From contig CAZJZQ010000021.1 of the NCBI GenBank assembly GCA_964550535.1, positions 1-35,156 on the forward strand: a stretch of DNA of 35,156 bases, read 5' to 3'. Origin of the DNA: UBA7672 sp964550535. GTDB taxonomy: Bacteria > Pseudomonadota > Alphaproteobacteria > Caulobacterales > Hyphomonadaceae. The notes beneath the pieces are model-generated. The model searched no databases, had not been told where the DNA came from, and saw nothing but the letters and a program-made list of their open reading frames with translations. The translations under genes and the position numbers were made by a program. This document shows, piece after piece, positions 1 through 7,692 of this stretch (position 1 is the first letter of the stretch; the number at the start of each line of letters is the position of its first letter).

Positions 1-1139
1 CGGCGCGCTACATCAACGACCGAAAGCTGCCCGACAAGGCGATCGACGTGATCGACGAGGCGGGCGCGAGCCAGTGGCTGCTGCCGGAGGGCAAGCGCCG
101 CAAGCAGATCGGCGCACGCGAGATCGAGATCGTCGTATCGAAGATGGCGCGCATTCCGGCGAAGCAGGTGTCGAAGTCCGACGCCGAGCAACTCCGCTCG
201 CTTGAGACGGATCTCAAGCGCGTGGTGTTCGGACAGGACACGGCGATCACGGCGCTGGCGGCGGCGATCAAGCTGGCGCGGGCGGGCCTGCGCGAGCCGA
301 ACAAGCCAATCGGCTGCTATCTGTTCTCCGGTCCTACGGGCGTCGGCAAGACGGAAGTGGCCAAGCAACTCGCGTCCATCCTGGGCGTGGAGATGCTGCG
401 CTTCGACATGTCGGAATACATGGAGCGGCATACGGTTTCGCGTCTTATCGGCGCGCCTCCGGGCTATGTCGGCTACGATCAGGGCGGGCTGCTGACCGAT
501 CAGGTCGACCAGCATCCGCACTGCGTGCTGTTGCTCGACGAGATCGAGAAGGCGCACCCCGACCTGTTCAACATCCTGCTTCAGGTGATGGACAACGGCA
601 CGCTGACCGACGCCAATGGCAAGAAGGTCGACTTCAGGAACGTGATCCTCATCATGACCACGAACGCAGGCGCCTCCGACGCCGCCAAGGAGTCGATCGG
701 CTTCGGGCGCGGCAAGCGCGAGGGCGAGGACCAGGAAGCGATCAAGCGCCTGTTCACGCCGGAGTTCCGCAACCGTCTGGATGCAACCATTCCGTTCGCG
801 GGCCTGAGCCAGGAGGTCATCGAAATGGTGGTCGACAAGTTCATCCTGCAACTGGAAGCGCAGTTGGCGGAACGCAATGTCACCATCGCGCTGACCACGA
901 AGGCGCGGAAATGGCTGGCGGTGCGCGGCTATGACGAGGCGTTCGGCGCGCGTCCGCTGGGGCGCCTGATCCAGGAGCATGTGAAGAAGCCGATGGCCGA
1001 CGAACTGCTGTTCGGTTCGCTGGCCAAGGGCGGCGGCGTGAAAATCGACGTGGACAAGAACGATCCCGAAAAACTGTCGTTCAAGTTCGTCGCCGAGCCG
1101 AAGCCGACGCCGAAGAAGTCGGAAGAGATGGCGGAGTAG
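1..1139 (+). CDS. clpA: ClpA, ATP-dependent Clp protease ATP-binding subunit (3' part)
   Basis: C-terminal portion of the AAA+ unfoldase that feeds substrates to ClpP in the cytoplasm. The reading frame is open from the window edge (codons begin at base 3), so the gene starts upstream and the GTG at 48 is internal. The first visible residues, RYINDRKLPDKAIDVIDEAG, are the conserved end of the first AAA+ module. The second module follows complete: Walker A GPTGVGKT, pore-loop region with GYVGYDQGG, Walker B VLLLDEIEK, sensor TTNAG and the arginine-finger segment EFRNRLD, then the small C-terminal domain (GARPLGRLIQ). The tail is Lys/Pro/Glu-rich. It is ClpA rather than ClpB because the KLPDKAIDVIDEAGA junction runs almost directly into D2 with no long coiled-coil. 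A strong terminator follows 23 bases after the stop. Confidence 0.95.
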   Translation, partial: ARYINDRKLPDKAIDVIDEAGASQWLLPEGKRRKQIGAREIEIVVSKMARIPAKQVSKSDAEQLRSLETDLKRVVFGQDTAITALAAAIKLARAGLREPNKPIGCYLFSGPTGVGKTEVAKQLASILGVEMLRFDMSEYMERHTVSRLIGAPPGYVGYDQGGLLTDQVDQHPHCVLLLDEIEKAHPDLFNILLQVMDNGTLTDANGKKVDFRNVILIMTTNAGASDAAKESIGFGRGKREGEDQEAIKRLFTPEFRNRLDATIPFAGLSQEVIEMVVDKFILQLEAQLAERNVTIALTTKARKWLAVRGYDEAFGARPLGRLIQEHVKKPMADELLFGSLAKGGGVKIDVDKNDPEKLSFKFVAEPKPTPKKSEEMAE

Positions 1140-1162
1140 GTTCGCGTCTCTGATTGAAATGG

Positions 1163-1196
1163 AAAGGGCGACCCTCGCGAGGGCCGCCCTTTTTGT
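1163..1196 (+). terminator. Intrinsic terminator of clpA
   Basis: Hairpin with GGGCG at 1166-1170 pairing with CGCCC at 1185-1189 around an inner self-complementary CCCTCGCGAGGG, followed by TTTTTGTTTTG. The flanking AAA/TTT extends the stem, so it may also work weakly on the minus strand, where the next gene converges. Confidence 0.9.
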
Positions 1197-1257
1197 TTTG
1201 CTCGCTCTCTCCTCCGCCGGGGATGCGGTTGATAGGATTGCGCTCACGCGCGAACGG

Positions 1258-1842
1258 TTACGGTGCGGGCGTCGTTTCGTCCGGCACCACGGCTTGCGCG
1301 TTCTGCGTCGGCCAGATGACCGGGTAGGGCGGGCCGTTCTGGTTGGCGCTGTCGCAGGCGCGCCAGCGCATCTCTTCCAGTACGAAACGCTTGCCGTCCC
1401 ATGAGTAGCGGCCTTCGGAGCCGCACACGTCGTTGCCGCCCACGGTGCGATAGGTGGTGAGCACGCCGGCGCCCGCGTCGATCTCGGGCAGGCTGGGCTG
1501 GTCTGTCGCGAACCAGCCGCCGGCGTCGTAGTCGGGAATGGTGAGCAGGGCGGGCTGGCCGCCACTGCTCATCACGAACAGGCGGCTGGTGAAGGCGAAC
1601 TCGCTCTGGCTGCATCCGATCATGACGATGCTGGCGTTCTCCAGGCTGACGATGCCGGTCTCGGGCGCTTCGGCGCCCGGAACGCGGACGCAGCCGCCGA
1701 GCGCATCGCTGAGTTGCTGGGCTGCGGTGATGAGCGGCGCGTCGAGTTCAGGCGTGCCGGTGGGTGGCCGCGTGGCGCCGGGACTGTCTCCGCAGGCCGC
1801 GCACAAGGCGGCGAGGGCGACCATTGTTATGTGCCTGCGCAT
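1258..1842 (-). CDS. DUF1176-like lipoprotein
   Basis: A 194-residue secreted lipoprotein of unknown function. The N-terminus is a lipoprotein signal peptide: MRR, a hydrophobic stretch, then lipobox AACG with the acylated Cys near residue 17. The C-terminal half has the pattern of the DUF1176 family: a central TIPDYDAGGW segment, then YSWDGKRFVLEEMRWRACD ending in PVIW, matching the family's 'W-DG-F-L-E...C' motif. Cysteines in the mature protein (near GGCVRV, MIGCSQ, NDVCGS and RACDS) could form disulfides in the periplasm. The ATG is preceded by GGAGGA. It converges on clpA across the terminator. The family assignment is from motif recognition only. Confidence 0.72.
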   Translation of the reverse strand: MRRHITMVALAALCAACGDSPGATRPPTGTPELDAPLITAAQQLSDALGGCVRVPGAEAPETGIVSLENASIVMIGCSQSEFAFTSRLFVMSSGGQPALLTIPDYDAGGWFATDQPSLPEIDAGAGVLTTYRTVGGNDVCGSEGRYSWDGKRFVLEEMRWRACDSANQNGPPYPVIWPTQNAQAVVPDETTPAP

Positions 1843-1920
1843 ATCGTCCTCCGCCCGGCCGTGTCCCGCCAGCCCTGCCCGGTAAGATCATGGAACATTA
1901 CTGCAAATCAATGGCTGAGG

Positions 1921-1941
1921 CGGGGGCAATACGGGGGCAAT
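1921..1941. repeat. Two tandem copies of a G-rich decamer
   Basis: CGGGGGCAAT occurs at 1921-1930 and 1932-1941 (11-bp period), ending on the stop codon of the NUDIX gene. Too short to assign a role. Confidence 0.45.
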
Positions 1942-2399
1942 CACCAGTTTGGGGAAAGAGCGGCGCCGCCAAAAATCTCGTCCAGCCGCCGGCGCGTGCC
2001 GCCGGTCGTGCCCTCGGGCGGGGAGCGAGGGTCGAAGAACCCTGTCTCGGCGATCTCGGTGCTGTTCTCTCTAACTCCTTGGCTCCATAGCGGAATCCTG
2101 AAGATCAGAACGTGGTCGCCGGGGAAGGACGCATGATTGGAGTGTATGGACAGCAGGCTTGGCGGGCCGGTCAGCTCGACGCCGGCCTCCTCTTGCAGCT
2201 CGCGTTTGATGGATAGTTCAGCCGTCTCGCCGCGTTCGACCCCGCCTCCGGGAAAGTGCCAGCCGGGCGTATAGGTGTGGCGCAACAGAAGAACCCCTCC
2301 TTCGGCGTTCACGACGACGCCCCGGACCCCCAGCGTCAGCGGCCGCTGGAAGCGCCAATAGGTCTGGAAAGCACGGTCGCGCAGGGGGCGTCGTTTCAA
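1941..2399 (-). CDS. NUDIX hydrolase
   Basis: A 152-residue NUDIX pyrophosphohydrolase; these enzymes cleave nucleoside diphosphates linked to another moiety, with Mg2+. The complete Nudix box is visible at residues 52-74 (G-x5-E-x7-REL-QEE-AGV), preceded by the usual entry strand HTYTPGWHFPGGG. The substrate cannot be told from the sequence. I place the start at a TTG (2397-2399) because GGAG lies six bases upstream and because the first residues (KRRPLRDRAF, then TYWRFQRPLTLGVRGVVV) match the usual start of this NUDIX group. A much longer reading frame upstream on this strand is antisense to the antiporter gene and is not coding. It is divergent from the microprotein/antiporter genes. Confidence 0.88.
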   Translation of the reverse strand: MKRRPLRDRAFQTYWRFQRPLTLGVRGVVVNAEGGVLLLRHTYTPGWHFPGGGVERGETAELSIKRELQEEAGVELTGPPSLLSIHSNHASFPGDHVLIFRIPLWSQGVRENSTEIAETGFFDPRSPPEGTTGGTRRRLDEIFGGAALSPNW

Positions 2400-2503
2400 G
2401 GCGATCTCCAAGAAAACAGGCGGTTGGCCTGCGCCTGTCTGTAGCGTAGCGTGTTGTACAGAAGCGGGATAATAGAGCGCGGCTCGATTCAAGGAGAGAT
2501 GTC

Positions 2504-2584
2504 GTGGCGGCTGTTTATGCGATTGGCGTGTGTTTTGCGGTGTTCGCGATTCTGAACCTGCTTGAGTATCGCCGCATCGACTGA
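2504..2584 (+). CDS. 26-residue single-span membrane microprotein
   Basis: A short ORF with a GTG start. The Shine-Dalgarno AAGGAGAG (2491-2498) is placed seven bases before the GTG. The peptide begins VAAVYAIGVCFAVFAILN, one hydrophobic helix of about 17 residues, and ends LLEYRRID, a charged cytoplasmic-looking tail; this is the plan of small inner-membrane proteins. A competing ATG at 2500 would be only two bases from the Shine-Dalgarno and gives an 18-residue peptide with poor character. It sits 43 bases before the antiporter gene on the same strand, so the two may be co-transcribed. A GATAAT box at 2468-2473 could be a -10 element but has no good -35 partner. I recognise no family; the call rests on the ribosome site, hydrophobicity and position. 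Confidence 0.55.
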   Translation: MAAVYAIGVCFAVFAILNLLEYRRID

Positions 2585-2627
2585 GCGCGGACCCGGATAA
2601 AGGGGTGATCCGGGAAGGGGAGCGGGC

Positions 2628-3614
2628 ATGCTGGCAGCGTCCATTGCTTTTGTCGTCGCCGGGTTTGCGATCCTGCTTTATTCGGGGGATTGCCTGGTTC
2701 GCGGGGCGCTGGCGGCGGCGCTGAAGGCGAACGTGTCTCCGCTTCTCGTTGGTATCGTGATCGTCGGGTTCGGCACGTCGATGCCCGAACTTCTGATCGC
2801 GGTGACCAGCGCGCTGGAGGGCAGCCCCGGACTTGCCCACGGCAACATCATCGGCTCGAACATCGCCAATATCTTCCTGGTGCTGGCGGCGCCGGCGATC
2901 ATCTTTCCGATTTCCACGCGCGCGCCGCGCATGCGGCTGACGGCCCTGTTCATGCTGGCGGCGACGGCGGCGTGGATCGGGCTGACGCTGCTCTATGGCC
3001 TCAACCCGATGATCGGGGCGGCCTTCCTCGCGGCGCTCGCCTTCTATGTTGTGGTGAGCTGGTTCGTGGGGCGTCGCGACCTCACCGAAGACACGCCGGA
3101 AGAACAGAAGATCCAGGCCAAGCCGTTCTGGAAAATGACGCTGCTGATCCTCACGGGGCTGGTCGGCCTGCCGCTGGGCGCGCAGTTGCTGATCGATGGC
3201 GGCATCTCGGTGGCGGCGGAAACCGGGATGCGGGAAGAGGTTGTGGGCCTGACGCTGCTGGCGGTTGGTTCGTCCCTGCCGGAACTGGGGGCGTGTCTGG
3301 CGGCGGCGTTCCGCAAGCAGAGCGATGTGGCGATGGGCAACATTCTCGGCGCCAACATCTTCAACATCCTCGGCGCTGGCGGCGCGGTGGCGATCCTGGG
3401 GCCGCAGCAGCTGAGCACGGAGTTCCACGGCTACAGCCACTGGGCGATGGGGCTGGCGGCGGTGCTGGTAACGCTGGTGATCCTGTTGCGCCACCGGATC
3501 GGCTGGCTGACCGGCGCCTTCTTCGTGGCGCTGTATGCGGTGTATCTGGCGGGCCTTGTCGAAGGCTGGTCGTACGACACTTTCCGCTACATGTTCCTTG
3601 AGCGGCCGGCCTGA
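2628..3614 (+). CDS. Calcium/sodium antiporter (CaCA family, YrbG-like)
   Basis: A 328-residue inner-membrane cation exchanger of about ten helices. The two inverted alpha-repeats that form the ion path are clear: GFGTSMPELLIAVTSALEG with GNIIGSNIANIFLVL in the N-terminal half (about residues 45-90), and AVGSSLPELGACLAAAF with GNILGANIFNILGAGG in the C-terminal half (about 205-250). The acidic residue of each PEL motif and the following Asn residues are the ion ligands known from NCX structures. A charged cytoplasmic loop (RRDLTEDTPEEQK) separates the halves. The ATG follows AAGGGGAG. A small inverted repeat, CCCGGAT/ATCCGGG (2592-2614), lies just before the ribosome site. Confidence 0.92.
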   Translation: MLAASIAFVVAGFAILLYSGDCLVRGALAAALKANVSPLLVGIVIVGFGTSMPELLIAVTSALEGSPGLAHGNIIGSNIANIFLVLAAPAIIFPISTRAPRMRLTALFMLAATAAWIGLTLLYGLNPMIGAAFLAALAFYVVVSWFVGRRDLTEDTPEEQKIQAKPFWKMTLLILTGLVGLPLGAQLLIDGGISVAAETGMREEVVGLTLLAVGSSLPELGACLAAAFRKQSDVAMGNILGANIFNILGAGGAVAILGPQQLSTEFHGYSHWAMGLAAVLVTLVILLRHRIGWLTGAFFVALYAVYLAGLVEGWSYDTFRYMFLERPA

Positions 3615-3652
3615 AATTTGGCCTGAGAGTTTTGGCCTGAGATTTGGCCTGA
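3608..3652. repeat. Four spaced copies of GGCCTGA at convergent gene ends
   Basis: GGCCTGA occurs at 3608, 3620, 3634 and 3646 (steps of 12, 14, 12), separated by T-rich spacers such as AATTT and GATTT. The first copy contains the TGA stop of the antiporter gene; the array fills the gap up to the convergent phosphatase stop at 3660. Confidence 0.7.
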
Positions 3653-3659
3653 GGCTGGA

Positions 3660-4148
3660 TCAGTCGCGCGCGCTTTTGGGCGTGAGGAAGGCCATCAGTT
3701 TCCACGCGGCGTCATCGTCCTTGCGCTCGAACAGGGCTGCGGCGGCCGTGGGGTATTTCGCGCGCACCTGCTGGTCCAGCGGCGTGTTGCGGCGCGCGAG
3801 ACGGGCGGCGAGTTCATGCAGGCCGGGATTGTGGGCGATCAGCATCACGCGTTTCTCGCCCGCGCGCTCAGCCTCGCGCATCAGCGTCTCGGCGGGGGCG
3901 TGGTAAAGTTCCTCAAGGAAGCGCACATCGGCTTTGGGAAAGAACGGCCGGGCCAGCGCCCATGTCTCGCGCGTGCGGCGCGCGGTGGAGACCAGCACGA
4001 TGTCGGGCGCGGCGCCCGCATCCTTCAGCGAGGCGGCGATGACGGGTGCGGCCATCTGCCCCGCTTCGGCGAGGCCGCGGTCGAAATCATCCATCGACTC
4101 GTCCGAAGGGACGGCCTTGGCGTGCCGGAAGAGGATGAGCTGGCGCAT
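3660..4148 (-). CDS. sixA: SixA-type histidine phosphatase
   Basis: A 162-residue protein of the histidine-phosphatase (phosphoglycerate mutase-like) superfamily, SixA branch. Members remove phosphate from phospho-histidine, for example on the histidine-containing phosphotransfer domain of ArcB. The N-terminal catalytic signature is LFRHAKAV (nucleophile His9, Arg8), the second Arg is in STARRTRET, and the second catalytic His is in LIAHNPGLHEL. The short length (SixA is about 160 residues) and absence of a lid insertion fit SixA rather than a mutase. The ATG at 4148 has GGGAG five bases upstream; a longer in-frame extension (to 4181) lacks this site. The partner phosphoprotein is unknown. 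Confidence 0.85.
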   Translation of the reverse strand: MRQLILFRHAKAVPSDESMDDFDRGLAEAGQMAAPVIAASLKDAGAAPDIVLVSTARRTRETWALARPFFPKADVRFLEELYHAPAETLMREAERAGEKRVMLIAHNPGLHELAARLARRNTPLDQQVRAKYPTAAAALFERKDDDAAWKLMAFLTPKSARD

Positions 4149-4252
4149 TCGACTCCCACGCGCCGGACATGAGCGGCGCAAGAGATGTGATTATCGCTTG
4201 CGCGCAGAAGGTCCAGCGGGCGACGTGCCGCCGGCTGGAATTTTATCCACTG

Positions 4253-4273
4253 GGCGGATCAGTTGGATCCGCC
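4253..4273 (-). terminator. Hairpin at the stop codon of the copper-monooxygenase gene
   Basis: GGCGGATC (4253-4260) and GATCCGCC (4266-4273) form an 8-bp stem with a 5-base loop. It covers the TGA (4259-4261) of the minus-strand gene. There is no T-run, so it is a candidate rho-independent or mRNA-stabilising hairpin only. Confidence 0.35.
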
Positions 4274-6235
4274 GGCGGTTCCCTTGGGTTGTTCGGGCGG
4301 GGCGCCGCCCACGGAGTTGGCCAGAGCGGACAGGGCGGCGGCCATGTTCATCGCTTCCAGCGGGTCGACCTTGCCGTCGAGGTTGTTGTCCACCATGCCG
4401 GTAAGCAGGGACTGCATCAGTTCGCCATCGTGGTTTTTCGGATTGGTGCGCGTCTCGTCCAGCCAGCGATAGTTGAGGCGGAGATAGAACATCTCCTCGA
4501 AGGTCTGGTCGCCCCAGGTGACCAGCTTGCTGGGGTCCGGGTTCGCCTTGTTCAGCGCCGAGTTGTCGTAGGTGAAGCGCGCGACCATGCGCGTGCCTTT
4601 CGGGATCAGCTTGGGCTCCTTGAAGTCGTAGTCGCGCTGCCAGTTGAAGTCGTAGCGCGGCAGGTCGAGCAGCAGCTCTTTCGTGCCGTCCGGATATTCG
4701 GCGGTGAGGTTGGCCTGCACGGCGCGATAGTGGGCGTGGGGATAGGCCGTGTAGAGCAGCGCGTCGGCCGGGAAGGTCATGTAGGCGATTTCGCGCTGGT
4801 TGCCCTGGTGCGGCTGGAGCTTGATCGTGGCGTCGGCGATGACGGCCGAGCGTTTGATGAATTCCGGCGGCTTGTCGTGGAAGTAGAGGCCGACGCGGGT
4901 GACGTCAGTAAGATCCTTGCCCATCGGCGTGTAGTGCAGCTGGAAGCCGATGGCGCCGCCGGGCGGAAGTTCGACCGTGGTGTTGTGCGGCAGGATCTGC
5001 GCTTCCTGTCCGGGCGTGTAGCTGCCCATCGAACCTTGCCATTTCGTTTGCAGCGCGGGCGCGCCGTTCTTCGGCATCTCGGTCATGTAACCGGAGAGGA
5101 CGTGGTGCACGGAAGAGCGGTCGCCCGGAATGATGGTGGAGGCGCGCAGCCACTTCGTTTCCTTCAGCGGATTGGCGACGGCAGGGTACTGGTATTCCAC
5201 CACGCCCGAGGCCGGCACCTGGAAGGGCGGCAGGGTGAGGATCAGGTCGGGCTTGCCCAGCGGCCATTCCGGCGCGGGTTGCACCGCCTGCGTCAGAAGG
5301 TCTTCGCCGTCGCCGCGCGGGGCGCCGGCTTCGATCCAGTGGATCAGCGTGCGCTGTTCGGCGACGGAAAGGCTGTTGTCGTGCAGCCATTCGCCGGTGT
5401 GGCGGTCCGCGAAGAAAGGCGGCATGCGATTGGTGCGCACCGCCTCGCGGATCATCGGCGCAAAGCCTTTCACCAGTTCATAGCTGTTCATCGCGAAGGG
5501 CGCGATGCCGCCTTCGGCGTGGCAGGAGGCGCATTTCTCCACCAGCATCGGAGCGATGTCGGCGGCGTAGGAAATCTGCGCATGGACGGCGGCGTTGTCG
5601 CGGCCGGGGAAGGCGATCTCGGCGCCGCCTGACGCCAGCGAAGCAGGCTCAACCATGCCGCCTGCGATCATGCTGTCGAGCGTGGTCTTGAGATAGGCTT
5701 GCGAAGCGTCCTTCGTGGGATGTTCGCCGAAACGGCTGTCGATCGGGCCGCGATAGACGACCTTCCACGATTTGGGGTCGATCACGAAAGCTTCCGCGCC
5801 ACGCGTGACGCCGAGTTGTTCGCCGACAAGCTGGGTTTCATCGACAAGGACCGGAATGTCCGCGAATCCGCCAGCCTCGGCGGCCTGTGCGGCGGCTTCG
5901 CGGGTGAAACCTTCGGCGGAGGCGAGCATGTAGAACACCGCGCCGCTGTCCTTGTAGGTTTTGCGCAGTTCGCTGAGCGCGGCGCCGGAAGCCTGGCTGA
6001 CCGGATCATCCGGCGCGTGCGTGAGCAGCACGATCGCGGGGGCGGTGGTAGAGTAGTAGAGATCGTGCGCGTCGCGGTTCTGGTCCACGAGTTGAAAATT
6101 GTCGGCCTTCGCCGGGAGCGGCGCGGCGTCTGAAACGCCGGAGGGCGCGCTGCCGCCGCTGGTCGCGCCCGAACAGGCGGCAAGCGAAATGGCGAGGATC
6201 GAGGCGAGAGCGGTGGTGCGGAGAGCGGCGCGCAT
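4259..6235 (-). CDS. Lipoprotein with thioredoxin-like, haem c, type-II copper monooxygenase and EF-hand modules
   Basis: A 658-residue exported lipoprotein (lipobox SLAAC, Cys21). Residues about 45-190 look like the AhpC/TSA-redoxin fold, but the usual redox cysteine position reads THAPDDPVS and this segment contains no Cys. Residues 235-239 are CASCH, a single haem c site. From about 330 onward is a peptidylglycine-monooxygenase-like region with all six expected copper ligands by position: H377-H378 (SSVHHVL), H434 (FQLHYTP), H500 and H502 (YPHAHYR) and M582 (FEEMFYL). Residues 616-627 are a canonical EF-hand loop (DNNLDGKVDPLE). Known relatives are copper type-II, ascorbate-dependent hydroxylases; here electrons could come through the haem. 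The substrate is unknown. It stands alone between oppositely transcribed sixA-side and rtcB-side sequence, with AAGGT before the ATG. Confidence 0.82.
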   Translation of the reverse strand: MRAALRTTALASILAISLAACSGATSGGSAPSGVSDAAPLPAKADNFQLVDQNRDAHDLYYSTTAPAIVLLTHAPDDPVSQASGAALSELRKTYKDSGAVFYMLASAEGFTREAAAQAAEAGGFADIPVLVDETQLVGEQLGVTRGAEAFVIDPKSWKVVYRGPIDSRFGEHPTKDASQAYLKTTLDSMIAGGMVEPASLASGGAEIAFPGRDNAAVHAQISYAADIAPMLVEKCASCHAEGGIAPFAMNSYELVKGFAPMIREAVRTNRMPPFFADRHTGEWLHDNSLSVAEQRTLIHWIEAGAPRGDGEDLLTQAVQPAPEWPLGKPDLILTLPPFQVPASGVVEYQYPAVANPLKETKWLRASTIIPGDRSSVHHVLSGYMTEMPKNGAPALQTKWQGSMGSYTPGQEAQILPHNTTVELPPGGAIGFQLHYTPMGKDLTDVTRVGLYFHDKPPEFIKRSAVIADATIKLQPHQGNQREIAYMTFPADALLYTAYPHAHYRAVQANLTAEYPDGTKELLLDLPRYDFNWQRDYDFKEPKLIPKGTRMVARFTYDNSALNKANPDPSKLVTWGDQTFEEMFYLRLNYRWLDETRTNPKNHDGELMQSLLTGMVDNNLDGKVDPLEAMNMAAALSALANSVGGAPPEQPKGTAGGSN

Positions 6236-6285
6236 GTGGTGACCTTCGGGCGTGACAGGGAGGACGGTGGAAACTCCTCAGTATC

Positions 6286-6316
6286 CTTATGTGCGCTCAG
6301 CTTTCCGAATCGTCAA
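6286..6316 (-). promoter_or_regulatory. Possible promoter of the copper-monooxygenase lipoprotein
   Basis: On the minus strand, TTGACG (plus-strand CGTCAA at 6311-6316) is a good -35 box. The best -10, CATAAG (6286-6291), is 19 bp away, slightly long; CACATA gives 17 bp but a poorer match. Confidence 0.3.
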
Positions 6317-6462
6317 TTCACGTTGCGAGGCAGGCCCTCGCGGGTGACGCAGGGGCAAGCCGGGAGGGCGCGTTTAATTCGTTGCGTCCCGATCAATGGC
6401 CCAAGCGCGCCGCTGCATCAGCCCGAAAGGAAAACGGCGGCGGCGGCGCGTAAGGCCATTCC

Positions 6463-7674
6463 TCACCCTTTCACGCACACCACCTGTTTCAGCGTGTGGA
6501 CCACGTCGATCAGGTCGGACTGGGCGGCGATGACGGCGTCGATGTCCTTGTAAGCCATCGGCGTTTCGTCGATCACGTGTTCGTCCACGCGGCACTCCAC
6601 GCCGGCGACCGCCTCGCGGTGGTCCTTCAGCGAGAAGGTGCGCTTGGCTTCGGAGCGCGACATCTTCCGGCCTGCGCCGTGCGAGCAGGAGCAGAACGAT
6701 TCCGGATTGCCCTTGCCGCGCACGATGAACGATTTCGCGCCCATCGAGCCCGGGATGACGCCAAGTTCTCCAAGCCTTGAGCGTACGGCGCCCTTGCGGG
6801 TCACCCACACGTCGGCGCCGAAGTGGTGTTCTTTCTCCACATAGTTGTGGTGGCAATTCACCGCGAGTCTGCCGAGCTTGAACTTCGGCAACTGCTCGCG
6901 CAGCGCCTGTAGTGTTCGTTCCATCATCGCTTCACGGTTCTGGCGCGCGTAGTCCTGCGCCCAGCTCACGGCCTCGATGTAGTCGTCGAAGACCGGTTCG
7001 CCCTCCGCGAAGAAGGCGAGATCCTGATCCGGCACATGGTAGCCGAGCACGCGCTTTTCGAGCGCCTTGCGAGCGGTCTCGATGAAGTATTGCCCGATCT
7101 GGTTGCCCGTGCCGCGTGAACCGGAGTGCAGCATCACCCACACGAAGCCGCGCTCATCGAGACAGACCTCGATGAAATGGTTGCCCGAGCCGAGCGTGCC
7201 GAGTTGCGAGCCCACCTTGTGGTTCGGAATCTTGCGGTGCTTGTCGCGGATACGCGTCAGGCGCTCGTCCAGGTCTGAATTGCGCCAGCGCGATGCGATG
7301 GAGTCCGGGATCGTGCCCCATTCCCCGCTGCGCCCCACGCCCGCAGGCGCTTTGCGCTCGATTTCCGAACGTAGTTTCGCCAGCGAGTCCGGTAGGTGTT
7401 CGGCGCGCAGCGTGGTTTCAACGGCCATCATTCCGCAGCCGATATCCACGCCCACTGCGGCGGGGATGATCGCGCCTCTCGTCGGGATCACCGAGCCAAC
7501 GGTTGCGCCACGCCCGAAATGGACATCAGGCATCACGGCGAGGTGGGCGTGCACAAACGGCAGTCCCGCAACATTTTCCAGTTGCTCGCGCGCCTGGCTT
7601 TCAACCGGCACGCCTTTGACCCAGGCCTTGATGCGTCCGCCATTGGCGGTTTCAAAAACTTCAAACGTGCTCAC
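6463..7674 (-). CDS. rtcB: RtcB, GTP-dependent RNA-splicing/repair ligase
   Basis: A 403-residue RtcB ligase, which joins a 2',3'-cyclic phosphate (or 3'-phosphate) RNA end to a 5'-OH end using GTP and Mn2+. Conserved blocks in order: PDVHFGRGATVGSVIPT, GVDIGCGMMA (metal Cys), GTLGSGNHFIEV, MLHSGSRGTGNQIG, NCHHNYVEKE, and GSMGAKSFIVRG with SFCSCSHGAGR, whose His is the guanylylated nucleophile. The product starts at GTG 7674 (AGGAG nine bases upstream), giving STFEVFETANGG; the reading frame continues upstream through an intergenic palindrome, which I exclude. No RtcA or archease gene is nearby, so its RNA target (repair or stress) is not indicated. It is followed by 227 bases without a gene before the next minus-strand gene. 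Confidence 0.95.
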   Translation of the reverse strand: MSTFEVFETANGGRIKAWVKGVPVESQAREQLENVAGLPFVHAHLAVMPDVHFGRGATVGSVIPTRGAIIPAAVGVDIGCGMMAVETTLRAEHLPDSLAKLRSEIERKAPAGVGRSGEWGTIPDSIASRWRNSDLDERLTRIRDKHRKIPNHKVGSQLGTLGSGNHFIEVCLDERGFVWVMLHSGSRGTGNQIGQYFIETARKALEKRVLGYHVPDQDLAFFAEGEPVFDDYIEAVSWAQDYARQNREAMMERTLQALREQLPKFKLGRLAVNCHHNYVEKEHHFGADVWVTRKGAVRSRLGELGVIPGSMGAKSFIVRGKGNPESFCSCSHGAGRKMSRSEAKRTFSLKDHREAVAGVECRVDEHVIDETPMAYKDIDAVIAAQSDLIDVVHTLKQVVCVKG

Positions 7675-7692
7675 GACACGTCGCTCCTGTTT

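Noticed and set aside
2468..2473. GATAAT as a -10 box for the microprotein/antiporter
   Set aside because: No -35 match at 15-19 bp; kept only as a remark.
2608..2750. Membrane riboswitch-like leader before the antiporter (CCCGGAT/ATCCGGG)
   Set aside because: A single 7-bp stem with no further structure; not like any known ion riboswitch such as yybP-ykoY.
1941..3494. 517-codon minus-strand frame covering the NUDIX gene and the antiporter region
   Set aside because: Only the last 152 codons are coding; the rest is antisense to the antiporter and is low-complexity Arg/Gln/His-rich, a typical high-GC artefact.
4169..5632. 487-codon plus-strand frame
   Set aside because: Antisense to the copper-monooxygenase lipoprotein, whose motifs are unmistakable; the frame has a Val/Gly/Arg-rich shadow composition.
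6406..6450. Inverted repeat CGCGCCGC/GCGGCGCG downstream of rtcB
   Set aside because: The loop is 29 bases and the arms are simple GC-rich repeats; not a convincing terminator.
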